From an uncultured Lachnospiraceae bacterium (GTDB lineage: Bacteria; Bacillota; Clostridia; Lachnospirales; Lachnospiraceae), in assembly GCA_910588895.1 (NCBI GenBank), contig CAJUSS010000008.1:1-18102 (forward strand): 18,102 nucleotides of DNA, read 5' to 3'. The position numbers and the translations under genes were made by a program. The notes beneath the pieces were generated by a model. The model was not told the DNA's origin. It saw only the letters and a list, made by a program, of their open reading frames with translations, and did no database searches. Shown piece after piece: positions 1 to 6,443 of the stretch (the stretch's first letter is position 1; each line of letters opens with the position of its first letter).

Positions 1-1
1 T

Positions 2-346
2 CCGGCTGTCCTCACAGAGACCATGGACACCTGGAACAAGGCGGTAGCCGATCAGAAGGACGAGGCCTTCGGACGAGACACCGGTATGGAAAATGATCTG
101 ACCACGGCTCCCTACTATGCGGTCAAGATCGCTCCAGGCATCCATCACACCATGGGCGGCATCAAGATCGATGTCAAGGCACAGGTGATCGATAAGGACG
201 GCAATGCGATCCCGGGTCTGTTTGCAGCAGGTGAAGTGACCGGAGGTGTCCATGGCGCGAACCGTATCGGCGGCAACGCAGTGGCGGACATCGTGGTATT
301 TGGCCGCGTGGCCAGCGCATCGGCTCTGGAATACATTGGACAGTGA
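2..346 (+). CDS. Fumarate/urocanate reductase-type flavoprotein, C-terminal part
   Basis: This is the last 114 codons of a FAD-dependent reductase of the flavocytochrome c / fumarate reductase flavoprotein family. The frame is open from base 2, so the gene starts before the window. The visible part has the family's C-terminal signature: APGIHHTMGGIKID, then IPGLFAAGEVTGGVHGANRIGGNA at 208-281, which forms part of the FAD pocket and carries the NRxGGNA arginine used in proton transfer in fumarate reductases. Known relatives reduce fumarate, urocanate or other enoates as anaerobic electron acceptors. The substrate cannot be decided without the N-terminal and capping domains. The gene ends with TGA and is followed by a large hairpin. 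It converges on the hybrid kinase gene, with no sign that the two are functionally linked. Family assignment is strong; the specific substrate is unknown. Confidence 0.9.
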   Translation, partial: PAVLTETMDTWNKAVADQKDEAFGRDTGMENDLTTAPYYAVKIAPGIHHTMGGIKIDVKAQVIDKDGNAIPGLFAAGEVTGGVHGANRIGGNAVADIVVFGRVASASALEYIGQ

Positions 347-446
347 GCAAGTGCGGACTGAGCGGCAGGATAGGCTGGAAAAGGACAGCCCGGCAGACGA
401 CAAAAAGAACGTCTGGACAAGAAGACATGAACGGATGATCTGACAA

Positions 447-553
447 GGATCATAAAAAAGACGGCTGCGTCAGGCCGGACAGTTTCAAGAGAGGGGGATA
501 GGTTCCCGGATCTGCTCTTGTCTGTCCATGCCGACGCAGCCGCTTTTTGATCC
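447..553. terminator. Long imperfect palindrome, likely bidirectional terminator
   Basis: The gap between the two convergent genes (347-620) holds an inverted repeat about 107 bp long. The outer arms are GGATCA..AAAAAG followed by CGGCTGCGTC (462-471), matched by GACGCAGCCG (533-542) followed by CTTTTT and GATCC (549-553). Inner arms continue the pairing: GGACAG (477-482) with CTGTCC (522-527), and CAAGAG (486-491) with CTCTTG (515-520). Each transcript direction would end in a GC-rich stem followed by a run of T, which fits a shared terminator for the flavoprotein gene (plus) and the kinase gene (minus). The stem is much longer than a normal intrinsic terminator. A second, weaker hairpin (GCGC..CACACC near 563-574 with GGTGTGCGC near 599-607) lies just past the kinase stop codon. 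Confidence 0.75.
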
Positions 554-620
554 CCGAGCCTGCGCTGCACACCCTCGGTGAAATGACGTGCTCGTACAGG
601 TGTGCGCTGCCTTTTACCCT

Positions 621-3020
621 CTATCGGAGGACCTGCTCCAAGGTCTCCAGCAGCCGGTCCACCTCGATGGGTTTTGCCAGATGGCCGTTCATCCCGGCCT
701 CCAGGGCATGCTGGCGGTCTTCTTCAAAAGCGTTGGCGGTCATGGCCAGGATGGGGAGCTTTTTGGTCCAGCTGCTGGGTATGGCCCGGATCGCCTGGGT
801 GGCGCCGTATCCATCCATGACCGGCATCTGGATATCCATCAGGACCACATCATAAGCATCCTCTCTGGCAGCGGCGATCTTATCCACTGCGATCCTGCCG
901 TTTTCCGCTGTATCTACGGTGAACCCGGCTTCGGTGAGGATCTCCTCTGCGATCTCCCGGTTCAGTTCATTATCCTCCACTAACAGGACATGCTTTCCGA
1001 GGATGCTGGCATCGGGCTGGTATGCCGGCTGGCTATCCTGGGGGGTATAGCCGTCCAGGGAGCTTAATAGTGTGGCCCGAAGCTGGGACAGGAACAGAGG
1101 CTTTTTGCAGAAGGCGGTCACACCGGCCTCTTTAGCCTCCCGCTCGATATCACTGAAGTCATAGGCGGTCAGGATATAGATCGGGACGTGCTCGCCGGCC
1201 AGCTTTCTCAGCTGACGGACCACCTCGACCCCGCTCATATCCGGCATCTTCCAATCCACGATATAGGCGGAGAAATACCGTCCCATCTCCAGGGCCGACT
1301 TGGTGCGCAGCACGGCCTCCTGCCCGGACATGGTCCATTCCGGCTCCATGCCGATCTTATCCAGCATCTTGGCCACACTGTCGCAGATATTGTAGTCGTC
1401 ATCCACTACCATGGCCCGCAAGCCGGCCAGCTTTTCGATCCGCGGCTCCTCCAGCTCCCTGTCCATGAGCCGTAAGGGGAGTTGGATCGTGAACAGAGAG
1501 CCTTTTCCCTGCTCACTGGAAGCCTGGATCGTCCCGCCCATCATCTCCACGATATTTTTCGTGATCGCCATGCCAAGGCCCGTCCCCTCCACCTTGCTGA
1601 TCGTGGAGGTCTGTTCCCGCTCAAAGGCTTCAAAAACATGAGGGAGAAAATCCGGGCTCATGCCGATCCCTGTATCCCGCACGGTGAGGACATACTCGCC
1701 GTACTGGGCTGAGACCTGCGGCTTTTCGGCCAGACGGACGGAGATCATCCCGCCGGAAGGCGTGAACTTGATGGAATTTCCGATCAGGTTCAGCATCACC
1801 CGGTGGATCCTGGCTTCGTCGGCATATACATTTTCGTGGGTCAGATCCAGGGTATCGATATAAAGCTCCAGCCCCTTTGCACGGATCTGGCCGTGGATCA
1901 TGTCCATAAGATCGTGCATGAGGGCGGGGAGGTTCGTCTCCTGCTCCTGGATATGGATCCGGCCGCTCTCGATCCGGCTCATATCCAGCACCTCATTGAT
2001 GATGGACAGCAGATGCTTGCTGGAGGCAGTGATCTTGGTGATACAGTCCTGGACCCGCTCTTTATCATCGATGTGGGCGGCGGCGATCGCCGAAAAGCCT
2101 ACGATGGCGTTCATGGGGGTACGTATGTCGTGGGACATGTTGTTCAAGAATGCGGATTTACTGGCATTTGCCTTGTTTGCCGCCTCATAGGCCTTTGCGA
2201 GGGCCTCCTGGGCTTCCAGCTCCTTCTGCCGCTGTGTGTTGATGTTCTCCACTACAAAATCCAACTGGACGGGGATGCCCGCATCGTTCCGGGCCACTAC
2301 GATGAAGCTGGCTCTGCACCAGCCCTTTTTTATGCTGAGGTACTCCAGGGAGATGTTCTGCTGCTGGCCGATCCGGTCAGCCAGTGTAGTCATATCCACA
2401 AAGGCCTTAAAATCCTCTTGATACTTTTCATCGATGAGCGTAGTGGTAAATCTCTCAAAGGCGTGGACTGCATCGCCTTTTGTGCCGAGGAGCTGCGTGA
2501 TGTAGTCCAGCCCTACGATCTCGGTAAATTCTTTAGTCTCAAGATCGATATGGTAATTGAACATATAGATCTTGCTCAAGGCTTCCACGATCGCGGTGAA
2601 CAGCCTTTGATGGTTGTGGGACCGCGCTTCCTGCAGCTTCAGGTCAGAGATGTTCTGGATGATGCCCAAGGTCTTTTCCGGAAGCCCCTGACTGTCGACA
2701 GATACCGTGGTGAGGGTCACCGTGACCCAGTTTTTCTGATCCAGGCTGCTGAAGGATGCATGGGCGGTAGGATCGCCTGCGTCGATCTTGCGGTACATCT
2801 CATAAAAGCCTGGCTGGGTAGTGGGATGGACAAAATCATCGGCAAAGCTCTTCGGCATGTCTAGGTATTCCTTCTTGCACGCGTATATCTGTGCGGTACG
2901 GTCATTTATGGCGATCCGCTTCTCCTTTGGATAGTACCAAAAGGTGCAGATATCGGTATTTTGGATCGCGGTCAGGAGCTCGGCCTGCTCTTGGGCTTCA
3001 ATGCGGTTATAGGATCCCAT
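621..3020 (-). CDS. Soluble hybrid sensor histidine kinase with two PAS-like and two receiver domains
   Basis: The 799-residue protein has two N-terminal PAS-like sensor domains (about 10-130 and 135-265) and a coiled linker (about 262-290). The HisKA dimerisation domain carries phosphoacceptor H297 (SHDIRTP). The HATPase domain shows an N box with N411 and N415, a G1 box DTGIGM (449-454) and a G2 box GTGLGM (479-484). Two receiver domains follow: REC1 with acidic residues 540-542, phospho-site D589, T618 and K640, and REC2 with E682/D683, D729, T761 and K783. Both receivers keep the phosphotransfer residues. No membrane segment or signal peptide is seen, so it should sense a cytoplasmic cue. 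There is no HPt domain and no separate response regulator in the window, so the output is unknown. The start is supported by AGGAGG eight bases upstream. It is a single gene convergent with the flavoprotein gene. Confidence 0.93.
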   Translation of the reverse strand: MGSYNRIEAQEQAELLTAIQNTDICTFWYYPKEKRIAINDRTAQIYACKKEYLDMPKSFADDFVHPTTQPGFYEMYRKIDAGDPTAHASFSSLDQKNWVTVTLTTVSVDSQGLPEKTLGIIQNISDLKLQEARSHNHQRLFTAIVEALSKIYMFNYHIDLETKEFTEIVGLDYITQLLGTKGDAVHAFERFTTTLIDEKYQEDFKAFVDMTTLADRIGQQQNISLEYLSIKKGWCRASFIVVARNDAGIPVQLDFVVENINTQRQKELEAQEALAKAYEAANKANASKSAFLNNMSHDIRTPMNAIVGFSAIAAAHIDDKERVQDCITKITASSKHLLSIINEVLDMSRIESGRIHIQEQETNLPALMHDLMDMIHGQIRAKGLELYIDTLDLTHENVYADEARIHRVMLNLIGNSIKFTPSGGMISVRLAEKPQVSAQYGEYVLTVRDTGIGMSPDFLPHVFEAFEREQTSTISKVEGTGLGMAITKNIVEMMGGTIQASSEQGKGSLFTIQLPLRLMDRELEEPRIEKLAGLRAMVVDDDYNICDSVAKMLDKIGMEPEWTMSGQEAVLRTKSALEMGRYFSAYIVDWKMPDMSGVEVVRQLRKLAGEHVPIYILTAYDFSDIEREAKEAGVTAFCKKPLFLSQLRATLLSSLDGYTPQDSQPAYQPDASILGKHVLLVEDNELNREIAEEILTEAGFTVDTAENGRIAVDKIAAAREDAYDVVLMDIQMPVMDGYGATQAIRAIPSSWTKKLPILAMTANAFEEDRQHALEAGMNGHLAKPIEVDRLLETLEQVLR

Positions 3021-3104
3021 GGTATGTTCCTCCTGTGGAAAGGGCCAGATCGTAGCCGCGTTTTCGGATGGCGAGATGTGCGCGGCTGTTTAGTGCTACC
3101 ATAA

Positions 3105-3133
3105 AGTATAGCATGAAATGGCGGAGGAGTCGA
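3105..3133 (-). promoter_or_regulatory. Candidate sigma-70 type promoter of the hybrid kinase
   Basis: Read on the minus strand, TCGACT (-35 like) is followed after exactly 17 bases by TATACT (-10), about 85 bases upstream of the kinase start codon. The -10 matches five of six consensus bases and the -35 four of six. The region 3021-3297 otherwise shows no convincing gene: its open frames lack ribosome sites and recognisable protein features. Confidence 0.4.
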
Positions 3134-3243
3134 TCGGAGATAGATCCTTCAGATGCCTGCAGGGGGACGCAAACCGACCTGGGGACGGCGGCTGGTATGC
3201 CGGTCCTGGCATATAAGAGCTGTACGATAAACGGTAAGGGTAT

Positions 3244-3291
3244 AAAAAGATCCGCCGCATCAGGAGGCAGATACAGGAGGCTCGTGCGGTG
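3244..3291 (-). terminator. Possible weak terminator of the XRE gene
   Basis: On the minus strand, CACCGCA (from 3291-3285), just past the XRE stop codon, can pair with TGCGGCG (from 3259-3253). A T-run follows five bases later (3248-3244). The loop is about 25 bases and includes a direct repeat of CAGGAGGC. The stem is short and the loop long, so this is a tentative call based on position between two minus-strand genes. Confidence 0.35.
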
Positions 3292-3297
3292 AGAAGA

Positions 3298-3648
3298 TCA
3301 CGTCCGTTCCCGATTCAATCTTCGTTTCAACGCTTTTACGGTGTCCAACAGATATAGCTGTTCATCTTCCGACAATCCTTTTGCAACTTCATAAAGCTCA
3401 GACAGGATCTTGGCGCTCCGGGATGTCTCGCTTGTATCCTCCATTTCCCCTGTGCCGTTCATAAGCCAATCTTTCCGTATCTTTAAAGTCTGGCAGATCG
3501 CATTGATGACGATGGTCTGCGGGTCAGTCTTGTTTTTTTCCAGATTAAAGATGACACCACGTGATACACCGATCGACTCTGCCAGGGAATCTTGTGTATA
3601 GCCTTTTTGTTTGCGGGCGTAGTTGAGCCTATCGCCTAAAGTTCCCAT
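3298..3648 (-). CDS. XRE-family transcriptional repressor
   Basis: The 116-residue protein has an N-terminal Cro/C1-type helix-turn-helix (about residues 5-60; recognition unit around YTQDSLAESIGVSRGVIFNLE, 17-37). A linker with WLMNGTGEM follows, then a C-terminal helical segment (about 79-112) that probably dimerises. The frame stays open 11 codons further upstream. ATG at 3648 is chosen because AGAGGTGAT lies at ideal distance and the promoter -10 at 3666-3671 would leave almost no leader for a longer form. It is divergent from the 65-residue protein and polysaccharide operon. The shared region holds palindromes overlapping both -35 boxes, so it most likely represses the operon and its own gene. 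Phage-type repressors look the same; its target is inferred from position only. Confidence 0.9.
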   Translation of the reverse strand: MGTLGDRLNYARKQKGYTQDSLAESIGVSRGVIFNLEKNKTDPQTIVINAICQTLKIRKDWLMNGTGEMEDTSETSRSAKILSELYEVAKGLSEDEQLYLLDTVKALKRRLNRERT

Positions 3649-3665
3649 TTTATCACCTCTAAGCC

Positions 3666-3694
3666 AGTATACAACAGGCAAATTTCATTGTCAA
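3666..3694 (-). promoter_or_regulatory. Promoter of the XRE repressor gene
   Basis: On the minus strand, TTGACA (3694-3689) is followed by a 17-base spacer and TATACT (3671-3666), ending 17 bases before the ATG at 3648. The -35 is a perfect consensus and the -10 matches five of six. The -35 box lies inside the perfect palindrome CATTGTCAATG (3686-3696), so a protein bound there would block this promoter. This arrangement fits autorepression. Confidence 0.75.
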
Positions 3695-3697
3695 TGT

Positions 3698-3816
3698 TAT
3701 TTGCGTTGCGAGTGAAAAATCAGATGACAATATTTCATTGACAGTGAAAATAAAATGTGTTATTATTCATTAACAATGCAAAAGAAAAGGAGGGACGATC
3801 ATTGACAACGCAAATA
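3698..3816. repeat. 11-bp inverted repeat flanking the plus promoter
   Basis: TATTTGCGTTG (3698-3708) and CAACGCAAATA (3806-3816) are perfect inverted repeats, extendable inward to 17 positions with three mismatches. They enclose the plus-strand promoter and the AGGAGGG ribosome site. The repeats partly coincide with two operator copies, so they may simply reflect extended operators. A site-specific inversion target is the alternative. Confidence 0.5.
3738..3766 (+). promoter_or_regulatory. Promoter of the leader module and polysaccharide operon
   Basis: TTGACA (3738-3743, perfect) is followed by a 17-base spacer and TATTAT (3761-3766, five of six), giving a predicted start near 3773 and a leader of about 29 bases. 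It is the strongest plus-strand promoter seen between 3649 and 5047. I see no comparable one before the later genes, so it may drive the whole downstream run. One palindrome contains the -35 and another (3768-3778) covers the predicted transcription start, which is typical for repression. Confidence 0.75.
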
Positions 3817-3999
3817 GAGCCTGGCAGGCAGAGGACGATAGCAGACGAGCTCATTGACAATGCGATCGGGCTCCCGGTGGAAAGCCAAGATCTGGTACTG
3901 ATGATGGCGAAAGCGATGCAGCATACACGACAGTGCATACGGCGGCAGGAGGTATGCGGGCAGTCTTGTGAAAACCTGGAGCGGTCAGATGGATCTTGA
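3802..3999 (+). CDS. 65-residue protein resembling the XRE C-terminal helices, without HTH
   Basis: I do not recognise a named family. Start choice: TTG at 3802 lies seven bases after a strong AGGAGGG (3788-3794). An in-frame ATG at 3757 lies upstream of the predicted transcription start and has no ribosome site. Residues 13-39 (from IADEL to MAKAM) align without gaps to residues 81-107 of the divergent XRE protein (from ILSEL to TVKAL), with 10 identities in 27: I, E, L, A, G, L, Q, L, K and A in the same spacing. There is no helix-turn-helix and no membrane segment. The C-terminal part is basic then Cys-containing (C45, C52, C56). As the first gene of the operon next to the repressor, it could bind the repressor's dimerisation region and act as an antirepressor; this is inference. 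A simple hypothetical protein is the fallback. Confidence 0.75.
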   Translation: MTTQIEPGRQRTIADELIDNAIGLPVESQDLVLMMAKAMQHTRQCIRRQEVCGQSCENLERSDGS

Positions 4000-4082
4000 T
4001 CGGTCGGATGGGCTGCTATCCTTAGGAGCGCTGGAGCATAGAGGTGCGGCGATCGTTGCGTTCAGGCAGAGGAGGTGAGGCT

Positions 4083-4943
4083 ATGGCACGGCCGATCCAG
4101 GGACAATGGGACCGAAAAAGGATCTATGCGTTCCCTGGCTGTAAGATCGAGGATTTTGTCTATGAGCAGGTCACAGAGCGCGGATCGGATGAGCGGACGG
4201 CGATGGCGTACCGGCTGGATCTGGAGCATCTGTACATATGGCTTTTAGAGCAGGGGAAGGCGGACTTAGATGAGGAAGCAGTAGAAGCGTATCTGAAATG
4301 CCTTTCCCAGGATAAAAAGCGGAAGGCTTCCACTATCATGAGAAAATACAGAGTGTTCTGCTATTACCTGGAATACCTTTTGGCTCGGGGACAGCGGGGC
4401 AGCTATCGACCGCCACAGCTGCCGCCTGCCAAAAGTCAGGAGGAAAAGGCGGGGGTCATCTTATCCAAGACGGAGATCGATCGTTTTTTTCATGCCTTTG
4501 AGCGAGAATATGAAAGCCTGGACAGCGGATTCCGCAAAAGGGTATGCCTCCGTGATGATGTGATGATGCGCTTACTGTTTTATCACGGGTTAGAGATCAG
4601 TGAGCTGCTCCGGCTGGAGTTAAGGGACCATGATGAAAAGACAGGAACCTTATGGATCCGGGGGAAAAGAGGAAAGATACGTTCGGTAAAGCTGTTTTCC
4701 AGAGTGCTGCGGGAGAAGCTGGGACAGTGGCACAGGATCCATGGCTATTTTGAACGTGAGGAAGCGTACCGGGAGTGTATGTTCTTATCGAAGCTGGGGC
4801 GGCCTCTGTCCATGAAGATGGTGATCAGTATATTTGATAAATACAGGGTGATGGCCGGGATCGAGAAGGAGGCCACACCGAAGGATCTAAAGTGCAGCAT
4901 GGGGCGGTATGCGGAGGAGCTGGTGATGGAGCAGTGCAGTTAG
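4083..4943 (+). CDS. Tyrosine-recombinase-like protein lacking catalytic residues
   Basis: The 286-residue protein has the layout of a phage integrase/XerC-type recombinase. It has an N-terminal SAM-like DNA-binding domain (about 20-105; RTAMAYRLDLEHLYIWLL and STIMRKYRVFCYYLEYLL) and a catalytic-domain-like part (about 125-286). The fold cues are kept but the active site is not. GLEISELLRLEL (169-180) has E171 where the first catalytic Arg belongs (GLRxSEL). TPKDLKC (265-271) replaces TPHxLRH, so His, Arg and the next His are lost. The protein stops about 15 residues later, before the usual LGH and nucleophilic Tyr. The ATG at 4083 is preceded by GAGGAGGTGAG. It is co-directional with the 65-residue gene and the EPS operon. 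It may be a DNA-binding regulator or a decayed integrase; the intact, well-initiated frame argues against simple decay. Confidence 0.8.
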   Translation: MARPIQGQWDRKRIYAFPGCKIEDFVYEQVTERGSDERTAMAYRLDLEHLYIWLLEQGKADLDEEAVEAYLKCLSQDKKRKASTIMRKYRVFCYYLEYLLARGQRGSYRPPQLPPAKSQEEKAGVILSKTEIDRFFHAFEREYESLDSGFRKRVCLRDDVMMRLLFYHGLEISELLRLELRDHDEKTGTLWIRGKRGKIRSVKLFSRVLREKLGQWHRIHGYFEREEAYRECMFLSKLGRPLSMKMVISIFDKYRVMAGIEKEATPKDLKCSMGRYAEELVMEQCS

Positions 4944-5046
4944 CGGCCGGACCCGATGGGAAAGGTGCCGTGTATGGAGGACTGTACCCATGGATGGAGA
5001 TCGGTAAAGGTGCAGGGATATACAAATGCAGGGAGGAAGATAGGAG

Positions 5047-6420
5047 ATGGATATCAGTATTTTTGGCCTTGGATATGTAGGCTGTGTTGGCGCGGCTTGT
5101 TGTGCCAAGCTGGGACATCATGTGATCGGAACGGATGTTTCTGAAAATAAAGTGGAGCTGATCGCCCAGGGAAAGCCCACGATCATCGAGGCAGAGATCG
5201 AGGATCTGATCGGGGAAGCTCACGATAAAGGCCTGCTGGAAGCAACGATGGACAGCCAATATGCCGTCCATCATTCGGAGATATCCTTTATCGTCGTCGG
5301 GACTCCCAGCAACAAGGAAGGCCATCTGGATCTGGGACAGATCTACTGCGTGGCCCGTCAGATCGGAGAGGCGCTCCGCACAAAAGAGGCATTCCATATC
5401 GTCGCGATCCGGAGCACGGTCCTTCCTGGAACGAACAAAAAGGTCGGTGAGATCATTGCCAGAATATCCGGCAAAGTGCGGGGAAAAGACTTTACAGTGG
5501 TCTCGAACCCTGAATTTTTGCGTGAAGGTACGGCTGTGCAAGACTATATGGAGCCGCCGCTGACCTTGATCGGAACAGACAGTCAGGCAGCAGAACAGAA
5601 ATTCAGGGAACTGTATAAGGAGGTAGCCGGGGAATTCATCGTTGCAGATATCGAAGTAGCGGAGATCATGAAGTATGTGGACAATACTTACCATGCATTG
5701 AAGATCGTATTTGCAAATGAAGTGGGGAATATCTGCAAAGGACTGGATATCGACAGCCATAAGGTCATGGAGATCTTTTGTAAGGACAGACAGCTGAACA
5801 TCTCCCCCTACTACTTTAAACCTGGGTTTGCCTATGGCGGTTCCTGCCTGCCGAAGGATTCAAGAGCACTGCGGACGCTGGCTCACGATCTGTATGTGGA
5901 CGTTCCGGTCATCAATGCCATCGAGCCCAGCAATGAGCTCCAGAAAAAAAACGCGGTCGCGATCATTGAGAGCAAGGGGAAACGTAAGGTTGGGATCTTA
6001 GGGCTCAGCTTTAAGTCAGGGACAGATGATCTGCGGTGCAGTCCGATCGTGGATGTGGCGGAGATCTTGTTGGGAAAAGGGTACGAGATCCGTGTGTATG
6101 ACCGCAATGTGCGCATCTCGCAATTGACAGGGACAAACGCGGACTTCATCGCGGCAAAGCTGCCTCATCTCCATGAGATGATCACAGACGATCTGGACGC
6201 GGTGGTCCATGGCAGCGATGTTTTGGTGATCACGAACAAAGAAAAAGAGTTTGGACACTTACCGGAGATATATCCGGATAAGGTCATCGTAGACCTGGTG
6301 CGCCAGTATGGGGAGCTGGACTATAAAGGGCATTATGAGGGGATCAGCTGGAAAAATATCAATCGTAATGCAGCCCAGGATGTAGAACTGGTCCATGATA
6401 TGGAAAGGACCCGTTTTTGA
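5047..6420 (+). CDS. AlgD-like GDP-mannose/UDP-glucose 6-dehydrogenase
   Basis: The 457-residue protein is a nucleotide-sugar 6-dehydrogenase that oxidises the C6 hydroxyl to a uronic acid with two NAD. It shows the N-terminal Rossmann motif GLGYVG (7-12), RSTVLPGT (122-129), NPEFLREGTA (154-163), the central dimer helix with K209/N213/K219, and active-site C267 in FAYGGSCLPKD (261-271). The C-terminal nucleotide-binding part has LGLSFKSGTDDLR (318-330). Several stretches (LDLGQIY, NISPYYFKPGFAYGGSCLPKD in parts, GKGYEIRVYDRNV) are closer to Pseudomonas AlgD as I recall it than to Ugd, so GDP-mannuronate is the likelier product. The 22-residue tail after EGISW is extra. GGGAGG lies ten bases upstream. 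It is the first enzyme of the polysaccharide run, 103 bp after the recombinase-like gene; nothing notable is seen in that gap. Confidence 0.88.
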   Translation: MDISIFGLGYVGCVGAACCAKLGHHVIGTDVSENKVELIAQGKPTIIEAEIEDLIGEAHDKGLLEATMDSQYAVHHSEISFIVVGTPSNKEGHLDLGQIYCVARQIGEALRTKEAFHIVAIRSTVLPGTNKKVGEIIARISGKVRGKDFTVVSNPEFLREGTAVQDYMEPPLTLIGTDSQAAEQKFRELYKEVAGEFIVADIEVAEIMKYVDNTYHALKIVFANEVGNICKGLDIDSHKVMEIFCKDRQLNISPYYFKPGFAYGGSCLPKDSRALRTLAHDLYVDVPVINAIEPSNELQKKNAVAIIESKGKRKVGILGLSFKSGTDDLRCSPIVDVAEILLGKGYEIRVYDRNVRISQLTGTNADFIAAKLPHLHEMITDDLDAVVHGSDVLVITNKEKEFGHLPEIYPDKVIVDLVRQYGELDYKGHYEGISWKNINRNAAQDVELVHDMERTRF

Positions 6421-6443
6421 GCAGGAGATAAAGGTGTGCGGCC

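Larger units (their letters stand above)
3686..3862. promoter_or_regulatory. Array of CATTGnCAATG operator-like palindromes
   Basis: Six copies of an 11-bp palindrome with consensus CATTGnCAATG are visible: 3686-3696 (perfect), 3704-3714 (CGTTGCGAGTG, degenerate), 3736-3746 (CATTGACAGTG), 3768-3778 (CATTAACAATG), 3800-3810 (CATTGACAACG) and 3852-3862 (perfect, inside the coding region). The starts at 3704, 3736, 3768 and 3800 are spaced exactly 32 bp. On the plus strand these copies extend to a similar A-rich flank, approximately CATTGACARTGMAAAWA. The first copy has that flank on the minus strand. Copies overlap the -35 of both divergent promoters, the +1 region of the plus promoter, and the TTG start codon. 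The obvious candidate ligand is the adjacent XRE protein; binding is inferred. Confidence 0.75.

Noticed and set aside
1803..2864. A 353-codon open frame on the plus strand opposite the hybrid kinase.
   Set aside because: It lies antisense to well-conserved kinase domains, has no ribosome site or recognisable domain, and its composition follows from the codon bias of the real gene.
3068..3292. A 74-codon open frame on the plus strand between the kinase and XRE genes.
   Set aside because: It has no ribosome site, has low-complexity basic composition, and overlaps the kinase promoter and the candidate terminator.
3757..3801. Upstream ATG (3757) as the start of the small operator-linked gene.
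   Set aside because: It lies inside the promoter spacer, upstream of the predicted transcription start, and lacks a ribosome site; TTG at 3802 follows AGGAGGG at ideal distance.
3704..3810. Evenly spaced repeats that might suggest a CRISPR array.
   Set aside because: The repeated unit is only 11-17 bp and degenerate, the intervening sequence contains promoter and ribosome site elements, and no cas genes are present.
4944..5046. A possible continuation of the recombinase in another frame after its stop codon.
   Set aside because: None of the downstream frames shows the expected LGH or the Tyr-containing C-terminal motif, so a simple frameshift is not supported.
4825..5760. A 311-codon minus-strand open frame opposite the recombinase end and the dehydrogenase.
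   Set aside because: It is antisense to a conserved enzyme, shows no protein family features, and is a reading-frame shadow.
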